Notes: generated by a model from the sequence alone, not told the origin. 64,000 nt of DNA from Arachnia propionica (GCF_003932785.1 NZ_RQYT01000007.1:33073-97072), one strand, 5' to 3'. Counted from the first letter of the stretch, positions 1 to 16,063 are shown. Made by a program: numbers and translations.

Positions 1-102
1 TTTGTCACATGACTCGCAGAACGTTAATCCTGACTGATCGGTTTCTTCTCACGTTTTCATCACCGTTGTACGATAAATCCCTCTACACGAAGGAGTGCAG
101 AC

Positions 103-2424
103 ATGACAGTGAGACCCAGGTCACTCATCGGCGCGGCCCTCGCCGTGTTCCTCGCCCTGGCGGGCAGCGTCACCACACCGGCCAACGCGGATCCACCCGC
201 AATCGGCCAGGAGGAGAAGCTCGAGACCTCACCCCCTCCCCCACCCAGCCTGCCCAACTACGGCACCACCTTCCTGCCCGACGGCACGCCTGTGGCCGTC
301 ATGGTCAGTGGCGGCTCCGGCGGACTGCTCAACCTCATCAACCTCAACACCTCGACACCTGTCGACGAACCCCAGGTCCTGGCCCAGGAGGGTGTCGACG
401 CCCAGCCCTGGGGCTTCGCCCGACTGAGCGACAACAGCGTGCTCATCGGCGCCTCGAGCAATCTCTACCACTACGATCCGAGCAAGCCCCGCAACAAACG
501 CATCACGGTGCTCTCCGTCGTGGGTCAGGAGGGATTCACCGAGGAACTCAAGAAGAAGCTGGAGTTCGTCTGGGACATCGCGGTGGACGACAACGACACC
601 GCCTACATCTCGGTCTACAGCAAGGTCGGTGGCAGCGTCCTGACCTACCGGAAGGGAACCGGCTGGGGCACCCTGGCAGGCGGCGACCCCGTCGCCGTCG
701 GGGACAACCACGCCCGCAGCATCGACTACGACGACGGCAAGCTCTACGTCACCGTCAGCCCCGCCAACCCGAGGCTCTTCGTCTTCGACCTCGCGAACCC
801 GGGCAGCAAGGAGGTCATCCCCCTGCCGGCAGGGGTTGCCAACCCGAAGGAATACCTCGCCTTCCTGGAGGTCCAAGCCGGGATCGCCTACATCGGCCAC
901 AGTGACGGCAAGGCCACCACGGTCCTCAACCTCGCCACGGGAGATCACGAAACCTGGCCGGGGGTGACCAGCAACGTCATCCCCCGTCCCGGGGAGCCGA
1001 AGAAGGTCACGTACTGGAAGAAGGCCCAGGGCGATTCCGCTCGGCTGGTCGAGTACGACCCCGAGGCCAGAACACACACCGACGTACTCGTCGACAACAG
1101 CCTGCTCCGCCGGATCGCCGCGACGAGCTGGGTCACCCACGACCTGTTCGTCTCCACCGAGATGAACGGTGGCCGGGTGAGCATCTACCGCGTCGGTGAG
1201 CCGAAGTCCTCACTGCTCAGCGGCCTGGTCATCCCGATGCGCCGGGACATCGGGTCGCTCGCCGTCGCCGAGGACGGATCCCTCTACGGCGGCTGGTACA
1301 TGGTCGCACGGAAGCTGCTCAGGATCACCCCCGGGCCCACGGCCAAGGACACGTCCTACAGCCTGCTCGACGCCCCACTCGGGCAGGTCGAGGGACTCGC
1401 CATCCACGGGGACCACCTGGTGACCGGTCTCTACGTCGGCGGACGTGTCGGCTACCACTCGCTCAGCGACCCCGCGAACTTCCTGGAGAAACCCGCCGGG
1501 ATCGGTGAACCACAGGACCGCCCCTACGCCGTGATCCACACCACGGGCGACCAGTTCGCCGTCGGCACCGTTCCCTCAGGCGGCCACCTGGGAGGCGCCC
1601 TGGCCCTGGTCAACGCCAAGGATCGGGCCATCGAGACCGGACCCGACGGCACACCCTCGGTCCACCCGTTCAAGGAGATCAAGAACGCCCAGGGCCAGGT
1701 CGTGACGGAACTGACCCAGCAGGCCCCCATCTCCCTGGCCCACCGGGACGGCAAGCTCTACATCGGCACGACGATCAGGGGTGGCCACGGCGTCAGCGCC
1801 ACGAACCCCGACGGCAGCCTGCAGGAGTCCTACATCGTGGAGTTCGACCTCGCCACACGCACGGTGACCCGTATCGTCAACCCCTTCCCCGGCAAGGGGC
1901 AGCGGGCTGTGGCCGCCCTGACCTGGGGGGAGAACGGGATGCTCCACGGCGCGACCGGCAAGTACGTGTTCACCCTCGATCCGGCGACCCTGACGGTGAC
2001 GAACTCGAGGTCCATGGAAACGACCGGCGAGATGAACAACCGAACCTGGCTGCTGCACCACCGCAACGAGCTGTTCGGCATCTTCGGTGGCACGCTCTAC
2101 GCGATCTCGGCAGATCTCCAGACGATCACCCCTCTCGCCCCGCCGCGGGAGATCAAGGATGAGACCCGCGAGGTCGCCTCGGAGAAGCTGCCCGTGGGTT
2201 CGTTGGTGATCGGCAAGGACGACCACATCTACTTCGCCCGTGGGCCGGAGCTGTACCGACACACCTACCTGAAGGCCAAGGCCACCGGGAACCCGACGCC
2301 CTCACCCGCCGCGACGGCATCCCCGTCCGCCGTGGCCACGGCAACGGCCCCGGTCACCAGGCCCACCCCTGTGGTGGCACCCTCACCACGGCCGGGACTG
2401 CCCCGCACGGGCCTGCCCTGCTGA
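103..2424 (+). CDS. Secreted beta-propeller-like protein with C-terminal LPRTG
   Basis: 773 residues. Residues 1-29 form a signal peptide with probable cleavage after ANA, so the protein is exported. The body is rich in beta-strand repeats of the 'GxLYxxT / xVxxFDLAT' kind, which suggests a multi-bladed propeller, but no catalytic motif is recognisable. The C-terminus is a Pro/Ser/Thr/Ala-rich linker ending in PGLPRTGLPC. That looks like a sortase motif, but the hydrophobic helix and basic tail that should follow are absent. The start is set by an AAGGAG ribosome site at 90-95. It is monocistronic and ends just before a strong hairpin. The function is not recognised; adhesion or ligand binding at the surface is only a guess. 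Confidence 0.8.
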   Translation: MTVRPRSLIGAALAVFLALAGSVTTPANADPPAIGQEEKLETSPPPPPSLPNYGTTFLPDGTPVAVMVSGGSGGLLNLINLNTSTPVDEPQVLAQEGVDAQPWGFARLSDNSVLIGASSNLYHYDPSKPRNKRITVLSVVGQEGFTEELKKKLEFVWDIAVDDNDTAYISVYSKVGGSVLTYRKGTGWGTLAGGDPVAVGDNHARSIDYDDGKLYVTVSPANPRLFVFDLANPGSKEVIPLPAGVANPKEYLAFLEVQAGIAYIGHSDGKATTVLNLATGDHETWPGVTSNVIPRPGEPKKVTYWKKAQGDSARLVEYDPEARTHTDVLVDNSLLRRIAATSWVTHDLFVSTEMNGGRVSIYRVGEPKSSLLSGLVIPMRRDIGSLAVAEDGSLYGGWYMVARKLLRITPGPTAKDTSYSLLDAPLGQVEGLAIHGDHLVTGLYVGGRVGYHSLSDPANFLEKPAGIGEPQDRPYAVIHTTGDQFAVGTVPSGGHLGGALALVNAKDRAIETGPDGTPSVHPFKEIKNAQGQVVTELTQQAPISLAHRDGKLYIGTTIRGGHGVSATNPDGSLQESYIVEFDLATRTVTRIVNPFPGKGQRAVAALTWGENGMLHGATGKYVFTLDPATLTVTNSRSMETTGEMNNRTWLLHHRNELFGIFGGTLYAISADLQTITPLAPPREIKDETREVASEKLPVGSLVIGKDDHIYFARGPELYRHTYLKAKATGNPTPSPAATASPSAVATATAPVTRPTPVVAPSPRPGLPRTGLPC

Positions 2425-2429
2425 CCACG

Positions 2430-2462
2430 ATCCGGGCCCGCCACGTCGTGGCGGGCCCGGAT
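2430..2462. terminator. Strong hairpin, 15-bp perfect stem
   Basis: ATCCGGGCCCGCCAC at 2430-2444 pairs perfectly with 2448-2462 across a 3-nt loop. It lies between the converging ends of the propeller gene and the 2-hydroxyacid dehydrogenase gene, so it probably serves both strands. No long T-run follows. Confidence 0.8.
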
Positions 2463-2489
2463 CCGGTGTGTTCCAGGAATCGGTGCGGT

Positions 2490-3506
2490 TCAGGCCATGG
2501 TCGCCCACGCCGTCTCGGAGATCGCGTGTCGCAGTACTTCACCGCGGGCCCAGGCACTCACCTCGTCGACGACAATGCGTCCCTGGGCCAGTCTGCCCTC
2601 CACCGTCCCGGCCGCCCGATGCGGGGTGAGCACGACATTGGGCAGTCCACGCCATGGGCTGTGAGCGGGCAGCGGCTCCTCGTCGAAGACATCGATGGCC
2701 GCATCCAGCCGCCCCGAGGACACCTCTGCCAGCAGCGCCGCCTCATCGACGAGCCAGGAGCGTGCCGTGTTGACCACCCCGACCCCGTCAGGGAGCAGGG
2801 CGAGCTCACGGGCCCCAATGAGATGATGCGTCTCCGGGAGGGAGGGGGCGTGCAGGGCTAGGATCCGGGCGCGAGCCAGCCCCTCCTCGAGCCCCACCGC
2901 CTCGGCACCCAGCTCGCGTACCTGCTCAGGGGTCAGGGTGGGATCCACGAGCAGGGGTCTCGCCCCGAGGGCGCGAAGCATCGCCAGATAGGCCCGCCCG
3001 GTCCGGGAGGCACCGACGACGAGGATCTCGGTGGCAGCCAGTTCGTGCTGCTGACCGAACAGCTCCGCGTCGTACCATGGCGCGCCCGCGTGGACCGCGT
3101 GGTTCATCCGGTGGACGCGGTGCAGGAGCATGAGGGTGAAGGTGAGGGAGACCTCCGCGACGGGGCGGGCCATGGCGTGCCCGGCCTGGGTCACCGCGAT
3201 GCCGCGGGCGAACACCTCGGAGGTGACGTACCCCCGCACGCTTGCACCCGTGTGGGCCACCAGGCCGAGTCGCGGCATGGTGGCCAACAGCTGGGCGTCG
3301 AGGGTGGGGCTCCCCCAGCCGGTGACCAGCACCCGCAGGTCCGCCGCCGACACCCCGTCGAGTGAGTCGAGCCGCTCCAGGGAGCCGCCGAGTCGCCTGG
3401 CGGCCTCGACCAGTCGTGCCCAGTCCGCCGCGTCGAAGAACTCGACGCACCGGTCCTGCGGCACCAGTACCACGACGGAACCGCCGGGCGCGTTGAGGCC
3501 GCTCAT
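2490..3506 (-). CDS. D-2-hydroxyacid dehydrogenase family protein
   Basis: 338 residues. NAD(P)-dependent oxidoreductase of the D-isomer-specific 2-hydroxyacid dehydrogenase fold. The Rossmann loop reads GASRTG, with Ser in place of the usual middle Gly. The catalytic set is present: Arg in NTARSWLVDE, Glu in FDEEPLP and His in LTPHRAAG. The start chosen is the ATG that overlaps the permease stop (ATGA), which makes this the last gene of the sugar ABC operon; the open frame extends upstream but only inside the permease gene. The context suggests it acts on a 2-keto or 2-hydroxy acid derived from the imported compound. The substrate cannot be read from the sequence. Confidence 0.85.
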   Translation of the reverse strand: MSGLNAPGGSVVVLVPQDRCVEFFDAADWARLVEAARRLGGSLERLDSLDGVSAADLRVLVTGWGSPTLDAQLLATMPRLGLVAHTGASVRGYVTSEVFARGIAVTQAGHAMARPVAEVSLTFTLMLLHRVHRMNHAVHAGAPWYDAELFGQQHELAATEILVVGASRTGRAYLAMLRALGARPLLVDPTLTPEQVRELGAEAVGLEEGLARARILALHAPSLPETHHLIGARELALLPDGVGVVNTARSWLVDEAALLAEVSSGRLDAAIDVFDEEPLPAHSPWRGLPNVVLTPHRAAGTVEGRLAQGRIVVDEVSAWARGEVLRHAISETAWATMA

Positions 3507-4345
3507 CCCTTGATGCCGCTCATGGTCACGCCCTCGTAGATGTAGCGCTGGGCGAAGAGGTAGGCGAGGAAGATGGGCGCCAGGGCGACCGTCGATCCGG
3601 CCAGCTTGGTGCTGAGGGGGACGTGTTCGGCCTGCAACGACGAGATACCCACGGTGAGGGTCCACATGTCGTTGCGCCCACCCACGATGAGCGGCCACAG
3701 GAAGTCGTTCCAGTGCCACAGGAAGACGAAGAGACCGAGCGTGGCCAGGATCGGTTTGCACAGTGGCAGCACCATGGTCCAGAAGATCCTGAACTCACCG
3801 GCGCCGTCGATCCGGGCGGCCTCGAACAGTTCGTCGGGCAGGCCGAGGATGAACTGTCTCATGAGGAACACCGCCTGCACGTTGGCCAGGGAGGGCAGGA
3901 TGAGGCCCCAGTAGGTTCCCACCCCGCTGAGCGAGGCGATGAGGATGAACGTGGGGGTGAGGATGACGTGGAAGGGCACCATCACCATGGCGATGAAGGA
4001 CCAGAAGATGGCGTCACGTCCCGGGAAGCGTTTCTTCGCGAAGGCGTACCCGGCCATGGAGGAGAACAGCAGCACCGCGACGACGGACACCAGCGAGTAG
4101 ACGAGGGTGTTGACCAGCCAACGGAGCATGTTCTGACCCGAGAGGACCTGGGCGTAGGACTCCCCGGACAGTTGACCAACGGGCACGAGGGAGTCGGGCA
4201 GCGTGATGGCCGTACCCGGCCTCAGACTCAGCACCACCATGGCGTAGAACGGGAAGAAGCAGATGAGGGCGGCGAGGCTGAGTCCCACCCATCTCAGCAC
4301 CAGCCCGAACCGGTTCGGTTCCAAGGCTCGATAGGACCGGCTCAT
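3503..4345 (-). CDS. Carbohydrate ABC transporter permease (MalG type)
   Basis: 280 residues, about six membrane helices, typical length for the second inner-membrane subunit of a CUT1-family sugar importer. The EAA loop, which docks the ATPase, is seen as EAARIDGAGEFRIFWTMVLP. The start overlaps the stop of the upstream permease by 4 nt (ATGA), and its own stop overlaps the dehydrogenase start, so the genes are translationally coupled. No ATPase gene is present in the operon, as is common in actinobacteria where a shared MsmK-like ATPase is encoded elsewhere. Confidence 0.92.
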   Translation of the reverse strand: MSRSYRALEPNRFGLVLRWVGLSLAALICFFPFYAMVVLSLRPGTAITLPDSLVPVGQLSGESYAQVLSGQNMLRWLVNTLVYSLVSVVAVLLFSSMAGYAFAKKRFPGRDAIFWSFIAMVMVPFHVILTPTFILIASLSGVGTYWGLILPSLANVQAVFLMRQFILGLPDELFEAARIDGAGEFRIFWTMVLPLCKPILATLGLFVFLWHWNDFLWPLIVGGRNDMWTLTVGISSLQAEHVPLSTKLAGSTVALAPIFLAYLFAQRYIYEGVTMSGIKG

Positions 4346-5235
4346 GACTGCCTCCCGACGACGAGGCGCTGCACGACAGCGACCGCCAACGACAACACCA
4401 GCAACACCACACCGACGGCAGCGCCCATGCCATAGTTGGAGTACCTGATGGTCTGGTCATAGAGCATGAAGACCAACGAGTAGCTGGCCGAGGCGGGCCC
4501 GCCTCCCGTCATGACGTAGATGGCGTCGAAGACCTGGAACGCCGCCGTGGTCTCCAGCACCGCCAGGAAGAACAGGGCGGGCTTGATGGTGGGCAGCACC
4601 ACGTAGCGGAACCGCGCCCAGGGTCCGGCCCCATCCATGAGGGCCGCCTCCTCCAGTTCGCGGGGCACGTCCTGGAGAGCGGCGATGAGGATCATCATGC
4701 CGTAACCGAACCGCGACCAGATCCCCACGACGATGATCGCGGGCATGACGAGGGCGGGATTCCCGAGCCAGGACTCCCCCAGCCCGAGGGGGGCCATGAG
4801 TTTCGCCCACGGGCCGTCGGTGGCGAAGATCCACTTGAACACGGAGCCCGCCAACACGAGGGAGGTGATGACCGGCAGGAAGAAGATGGAACGGAAGAAC
4901 CGTGCTCCCTTGAAGGCGCGCCGTACGCTCAGGGCCATCACCGTGGACAGGACGAGGGCGAGTGGCACGGAGAAGACGACATAGATGGAGGTGACCGACA
5001 GGGCCCGCCAGAAGACCGGACTGGAGAACAGCCTGGAGAAGTTGTCGAACCCCTTCCAGGACAGGGCTCCGGTGATCTCGTAATCCATGAGGCTGAGGCT
5101 CACCCCAGCCAGGCTCGGCCCGAACCTGAAGACCAGGAACAGCACGAGGGCGGGCAGCACGAACAGCCACGCGCTCCGACGTTCGATCCTGATCCACCGG
5201 GGTGGGCGCTTCTGCGCTGACGCGGCAGTGGTCAT
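4342..5235 (-). CDS. Carbohydrate ABC transporter permease (MalF type)
   Basis: 297 residues, first membrane subunit of the same CUT1 importer. The EAA loop reads EEAALMDGAGPWARFRYVVLP. The start is the ATG at 5235, preceded by GGGAGGAACAC; the open frame upstream of it runs through a repeat element and is not coding. Six helices are expected, the first within about residues 25-45 (LFVLPALVLFLVFRFGPSL). It is followed with a 4-nt overlap by the MalG-type subunit. A 160-bp hairpin element separates it from the upstream binding-protein gene and could lower read-through from that gene, leaving permeases less abundant than binding protein. Confidence 0.92.
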   Translation of the reverse strand: MTTAASAQKRPPRWIRIERRSAWLFVLPALVLFLVFRFGPSLAGVSLSLMDYEITGALSWKGFDNFSRLFSSPVFWRALSVTSIYVVFSVPLALVLSTVMALSVRRAFKGARFFRSIFFLPVITSLVLAGSVFKWIFATDGPWAKLMAPLGLGESWLGNPALVMPAIIVVGIWSRFGYGMMILIAALQDVPRELEEAALMDGAGPWARFRYVVLPTIKPALFFLAVLETTAAFQVFDAIYVMTGGGPASASYSLVFMLYDQTIRYSNYGMGAAVGVVLLVLSLAVAVVQRLVVGRQS

Positions 5236-5302
5236 GTGTTCCTCCCGACCAGGGTGGGGTGGAAGGAGGGTCCCCCTTCCACCCCACGGCTGGTGTTGAC
5301 TG

Positions 5303-5462
5303 AGAGGGTGCGCGGATAGGCGCATCTACTGCGGCCGCCCCGGTGACCCCCTGGCAGCGTTGTCCTCCTCGAACGCACAATCCAGTGCGCTCCTCGTCGT
5401 CCGCCTTGCCAGGAGATCACCGTGACGATCCTCGTTACGACCCCCCTATCCGCGCACCCTCT
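5303..5462. repeat. MITE-like 160-bp hairpin element, copy A
   Basis: Terminal inverted repeats AGAGGGTGCGCGGATAGG (5303-5320) and its complement (5445-5462). Inside, GGTGACCCCCTGGCA has an imperfect inverted partner near the other end, and the centre is a small CGCAC/GTGCG hairpin, so the whole element can fold back on itself. The reverse complement of copy B (47499-47658) matches it at about 149 of 160 positions by hand alignment. No open frame suggests a transposase, so it would move in trans if mobile. Its right end touches the stop codon of the binding-protein gene. No target-site duplication was found. Confidence 0.85.
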
Positions 5463-6702
5463 AACCGATGATGGACTCCGCCGCCGCCGCGGCGTCGTTC
5501 AGGGCCTGCTCCGGGGACTTCTGGCCGAGGACCGCGGCCTGGATCTCCGGGGCGAGTGCCCCCATGACGGCGCGGGCCTGGGGATGCAGTTCCCCGAACT
5601 TCATCTGCGGCAGCGTCTTCTGGATCTCGCTGAGGGCCGGGTCCTGCGAGTAGTCAGGACCCTTGCCCTCCACCGGCGAGAAGTAACCGGCCGTGGTCAG
5701 GTAGTCCACGCTGTTGGCGGGGTCGGTGGCGAAGGCGGCGAACTTCCCGGCCGCCTCCTTGTTCTTCGCATCCTTGAACATCGCGATGGTCCCGACCGTG
5801 CCGTAACCGACGGACTCCTTGCCCTTCAGAGGCGGCAGCACGACGACGTTCTCCGGCCCGACCTGGCTGCCGAGGTCCTTGGCCGTGTAGTCCCAGGCAC
5901 ATCCGACCTTGCCCCCGGCGATTCCGGTCTGCTCAAGTTCCAGTGCCGTGCTCAGCGGGTCAGGGTCGAGCGCCCCCAGGTCGGCGAGCTTCCTGAGGTA
6001 CTCCAGCGCCTCCTTGCCCTCGGCCGCGTTGAAGTTGACCTTGCCGTCCTTGAAGACCGTCCCACCGGCCTGCCACAGCACCGGGTAGAAGGTGAGGTTG
6101 AGCGTCTGGGTGGGAACCGCAGAGTAGGCCAGGATGTGCATGCCGTTGTCCGAGAACTTCGGTGCCATGTCGACCACGTCCTGCCAGGTGCTCGGGTACT
6201 CGGTGAGCCCCACCTTCTCGAAGGCCGCCTTGTTGCACAGCAGCGGGTTGGCGCTCGCCAGCATGGGAGCCCCCATCATGGCGCCGTCCAGGGTGACGGC
6301 CTCCTTGGCATTGGGCAGCAACTCGGCGACCCGGCCCTCGCCCAGGTGGGAGTCCATCGGCTCGATGGCCTCCTTGTAGGCGGAGAGCTGGTCGGGGATG
6401 AGATAGATGAGGTCCGGGGCGGTCTTCGCGGTCAGCGCGGTCTGGATGGCCTCGTCGCGCTGCTTCCACGGGAAGAACTCGATCTTCACGTCGATACCCG
6501 GGTTGGCCTCCTTGAACTTGCTCACCATGGCGCTCCACAGTTCCTTGTTCCTGGCCTCGTCCGGGACGACGGGGTACATCCACATCGTCACCGTCTGGTT
6601 GCCCGACGCGTCACCGCCACCCTCGCTGCTCGGGGAGCAGCCGGTGGCGGCAAGCGCTGCGCTCAACGCCAGTGCGGCCAGGGTTCTCGCCAACTTCCTC
6701 AT
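5461..6702 (-). CDS. Sugar ABC transporter substrate-binding lipoprotein
   Basis: 413 residues. An N-terminal lipoprotein signal with lipobox LAATGC puts the lipidated Cys at residue 22, so the protein is membrane-anchored outside the cell. The rest matches the family 1 extracellular solute-binding fold (VTMWMYPV, followed by the WKQRDEAIQTALTAKTAPDL region). It captures a carbohydrate and delivers it to the two permeases downstream. The start has a good GAAGGAG site. The stop codon TAG is formed at the junction with the terminal repeat of the element at 5303-5462. It is transcribed divergently from the ROK regulator across a region holding two direct repeats. Confidence 0.92.
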   Translation of the reverse strand: MRKLARTLAALALSAALAATGCSPSSEGGGDASGNQTVTMWMYPVVPDEARNKELWSAMVSKFKEANPGIDVKIEFFPWKQRDEAIQTALTAKTAPDLIYLIPDQLSAYKEAIEPMDSHLGEGRVAELLPNAKEAVTLDGAMMGAPMLASANPLLCNKAAFEKVGLTEYPSTWQDVVDMAPKFSDNGMHILAYSAVPTQTLNLTFYPVLWQAGGTVFKDGKVNFNAAEGKEALEYLRKLADLGALDPDPLSTALELEQTGIAGGKVGCAWDYTAKDLGSQVGPENVVVLPPLKGKESVGYGTVGTIAMFKDAKNKEAAGKFAAFATDPANSVDYLTTAGYFSPVEGKGPDYSQDPALSEIQKTLPQMKFGELHPQARAVMGALAPEIQAAVLGQKSPEQALNDAAAAAESIIG

Positions 6703-6764
6703 GGGTCCTCGCTCCTTCGCTCGAACGGTTCAGGGGTCCCCTTCGACCCGACTCGACGAAGTTA

Positions 6765-6843
6765 TGCTACCAAGATGGGACAACTCAGGTACAGCCCCCT
6801 GAGGGCAAGTGAGCAATTTTGCTATCAAGATGTGATAATTCAG
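6765..6843. promoter_or_regulatory. Two direct repeats between sugar operon and ROK gene, probable operators
   Basis: A 24-bp sequence with core TGCTAYCAAGATGKGAYAA occurs at 6765-6788 and 6820-6843, 55 bp apart, matching at 20 of 24 positions. The second copy contains a perfect dyad TATCA-AGATG-TGATA; the first is degenerate. Both are followed by CAG and a CCCCCTG block and are AT-rich compared with surrounding sequence. Their position between the divergent binding-protein and ROK genes suggests binding sites for the ROK regulator. Confidence 0.65.
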
Positions 6844-6865
6844 CCCCCTGTAGGATGAGGACGTC

Positions 6866-7981
6866 ATGCAGGAGTCACCAGTCGTCAGAGTCGCGGTACA
6901 GCTGCGCGACTCCGCCCCCACGGGGGTGGCCACGCTGGCCCACGACCTCGACCTGTCCCGCAGCTCGATCGAGAACGCGCTCAACACGCTGACAGGTCAC
7001 GATCTCGTCGCCCGAGAGCACAGCCGCCCCCAGGGCAGCGGACGACCCCCACGACTCTTCCGATTCAATTCGGAACAGGGCATCGTGGCCGGGATCGACA
7101 TCGGGACCCAGAGCATCCGGGCCATCGTCGCGGACCTCGCCGGCACCACCCTCCGCAGCCATGACAGCTCCGGGGTGGACCGCACCCACAACCCGTCACG
7201 CCAACTCGATGCCGTCATCTCCTGCCTCCGCCAGGCCCTCACCGGACTCGATGCGACGCGGCTGCGTGCCCTGGGCGTCTCCCTGCCCGGCATCGTCGAC
7301 GACACCGGTTCGCTCAAGGCGTCCGTCGTCTTCCCCGGCTGGGTCGGTTTCGGGGTCGGGCGCCAGTTGCAGGAGGAGTTCCACTGCCCCGTCGTCATCG
7401 ACAACGGGGTTCGGCTCGCCGCAGTCGCCGAACACCACATGGGGGTCGCCCGGGGCTTCGACGACGTGCTGTACCTCTCCGTCGGGGCTCGGGTCGCCGC
7501 CGGTCTCATCCTGGGAGGCCAGCCACGGCGTGGCGCCCACAACATGGCGGGTGACATCGGGCGGGTGGCGTTCCCGGGACTCAACGGCCCCACGGGACGG
7601 ATCCCATGGCGGCGGGCGGCCACGGCCAAGGACGTGTTCACCCTGGCCCGGGAGGGCGACGTCACAGCCCAGGAGGAGGTGGCCGGGTTCATCACGGAAC
7701 TCGGCAACGGGCTCGCCACGCTGCTGATGACCGTGGATCCCGCGATCGTGGTGGTCGGCGGCGGCCTCTCCCTCGCCCACGAGAACCTGCTGGACCCCTT
7801 GCGTGAGGCCGTTGAGGCCCGTCTGGGGATGCCACTGAACCTGCCCATACTCGGCTCCCGCTTCGGACAACGTGTGGCCGTCCACGGCGCGCTCATCGCG
7901 GCCTACCGCGACTGCGCGGAGCAGATCTACCGCATCGCGCCGCTGCCACCGCCCGTCATCCACCCGATCCAAGGGACCTGA
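6866..7981 (+). CDS. ROK-family transcriptional regulator, kinase site degenerate
   Basis: 371 residues. An N-terminal winged-helix region (about 5-65) contains a helix-turn-helix (GVATLAHDLDLSRSSIENAL), followed by a ROK sugar-kinase-like domain starting at GIDIGTQS (77-84). The catalytic Asp of active ROK kinases (in ENDAN-like motifs) is replaced: residues 178-183 read IDNGVR, with Gly at 181. The AGExGH motif reads AGDIGR, and the CxCGxxGCxE zinc motif is absent. This fits a sugar-sensing repressor without kinase activity, in the manner of XylR/NagC. It is divergent from the sugar ABC operon, which it probably controls through the repeats at 6765-6843. Confidence 0.88.
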   Translation: MQESPVVRVAVQLRDSAPTGVATLAHDLDLSRSSIENALNTLTGHDLVAREHSRPQGSGRPPRLFRFNSEQGIVAGIDIGTQSIRAIVADLAGTTLRSHDSSGVDRTHNPSRQLDAVISCLRQALTGLDATRLRALGVSLPGIVDDTGSLKASVVFPGWVGFGVGRQLQEEFHCPVVIDNGVRLAAVAEHHMGVARGFDDVLYLSVGARVAAGLILGGQPRRGAHNMAGDIGRVAFPGLNGPTGRIPWRRAATAKDVFTLAREGDVTAQEEVAGFITELGNGLATLLMTVDPAIVVVGGGLSLAHENLLDPLREAVEARLGMPLNLPILGSRFGQRVAVHGALIAAYRDCAEQIYRIAPLPPPVIHPIQGT

Positions 7982-7984
7982 CGA

Positions 7985-8017
7985 CGAGGGGGTGGGCCCC
8001 AAGGACCCACCCCCTCG
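7985..8017. terminator. Bidirectional terminator between ROK gene and rpoC
   Basis: CGAGGGGGTGGG at 7985-7996 pairs with 8006-8017 around a 9-nt loop. It sits between the convergent 3' ends of the ROK gene and rpoC. Confidence 0.8.
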
Positions 8018-8031
8018 CAACATCGGACGGT

Positions 8032-11982
<3,951 letters not shown>

Positions 11983-12077
11983 TGGTTCCCTATCCCCCGC
12001 GACCCGCGGGTGCCTGGTTGAACGAAATCTGAGTTGTTGGGTGCCGGATCACCCGGCGCTTCGCGACTGAGTCAGGC

Positions 12078-15551
<3,474 letters not shown>

Positions 15552-15844
15552 GATTCGGTCCTTCCGGGAACTGAGTTGGTTCGCCGCACAACAAAGGACC
15601 CGCGTCAAGTCACGGGCGATTGCAGGGCAGGGCAAACAACCACTATAGGCATGTCGGCCGCAACACGCAAGCGGGGCCCGGACGCACCATGATAGCCGCG
15701 ACGCCCGACAACGCAACGCATCCACGCGGAGTCCTCCAACCCGGACGACAACCCACCCCACAGCGTCGCGGGCACCCCCGTCACCCGACACCCCCTCGCA
15801 CCCCCATCCCTCCCCCCGGCCTCCCATCAGCGTCCGTCACGAAT

Positions 15845-15897
15845 CGCCGTTCTGCTTTGCCTGAAACGTTTCAAACGGCGTCTCGTGGAAGCAAAGC
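15845..15897. promoter_or_regulatory. Nested palindromes upstream of rpoB
   Basis: A perfect 12-bp palindrome, TGAAACGTTTCA (15862-15873), is flanked by CGCCGTT (15845-15851) and AACGGCG (15874-15880). GCTTTGC (15854-15860) and GCAAAGC (15891-15897) form a further inverted pair. The core resembles operators of LacI-type regulators (central CG). It lies in the roughly 380-bp gap between the rplL terminator array and the rpoB start, where an rpoB promoter would be expected. The rest of that gap shows no gene. Confidence 0.45.
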
Positions 15898-15930
15898 GGC
15901 GGTTCGTGCCCAGCGGCCAGACCTGGGAGG

Positions 15931-16056
15931 CGCGCCCCTGTCGGGGCGGGCGGTGCCCATCAGGGGACAAGAAGAGAAGAAGACCCGCCCCTGTCGGGGC
16001 GGGCGGTGCCCATCAGGAGACAAGAAGAGAAGAAGACCCGCCCCTGTCGGGGCGGG
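15931..16056. repeat. Three tandem 53-bp units, each with a GC hairpin, between rplL and rpoB
   Basis: The hairpin CGCCCC-TGTC-GGGGCG recurs at 15933-15948, 15984-16003 (CCCGCCCC arms) and 16037-16056, exactly 53 bp apart. The spacer (CGGTGCCCATCAGG, then GACAAGAAGAGAAGAAGA) is almost identical in the two complete units. The copy nearest rplL is the full terminator. The two further copies look like duplications of it downstream in the direction of transcription. Confidence 0.9.
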
Positions 16057-16063
16057 TCTTCTT
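16030..16063 (-). terminator. rplL terminator or attenuator before rpoB
   Basis: AAGAAGACCCGCCCC (16030-16044) pairs perfectly over 15 bp with 16049-16063, loop TGTC. On the minus strand it starts 31 bp after the rplL stop and is followed by a pyrimidine-rich tract. A partial terminator between rplL and rpoB is known in other bacteria, where it lets L7/L12 exceed RNA polymerase. Confidence 0.85.

Noticed and set aside
3507..3761. An 85-residue N-terminal extension of the 2-hydroxyacid dehydrogenase
   Set aside because: Lies inside the permease coding sequence and is low-complexity; the ATGA overlap gives a normal family start.
5232..5420. A small open frame within the 160-bp element, also readable in copy B
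   Set aside because: Its similarity between copies is explained by DNA-level conservation of the hairpin; no ribosome site, and the start differs between copies.
5295..5470. Target-site duplication at the 160-bp element
   Set aside because: Flanks of copy A share no direct repeat; copy B shows at most a TA.
15552..15827. A 92-codon N-terminal extension of RpoB
   Set aside because: Not RpoB-like; the TTG at 15551 has a good ribosome site and gives the usual actinobacterial N-terminus.
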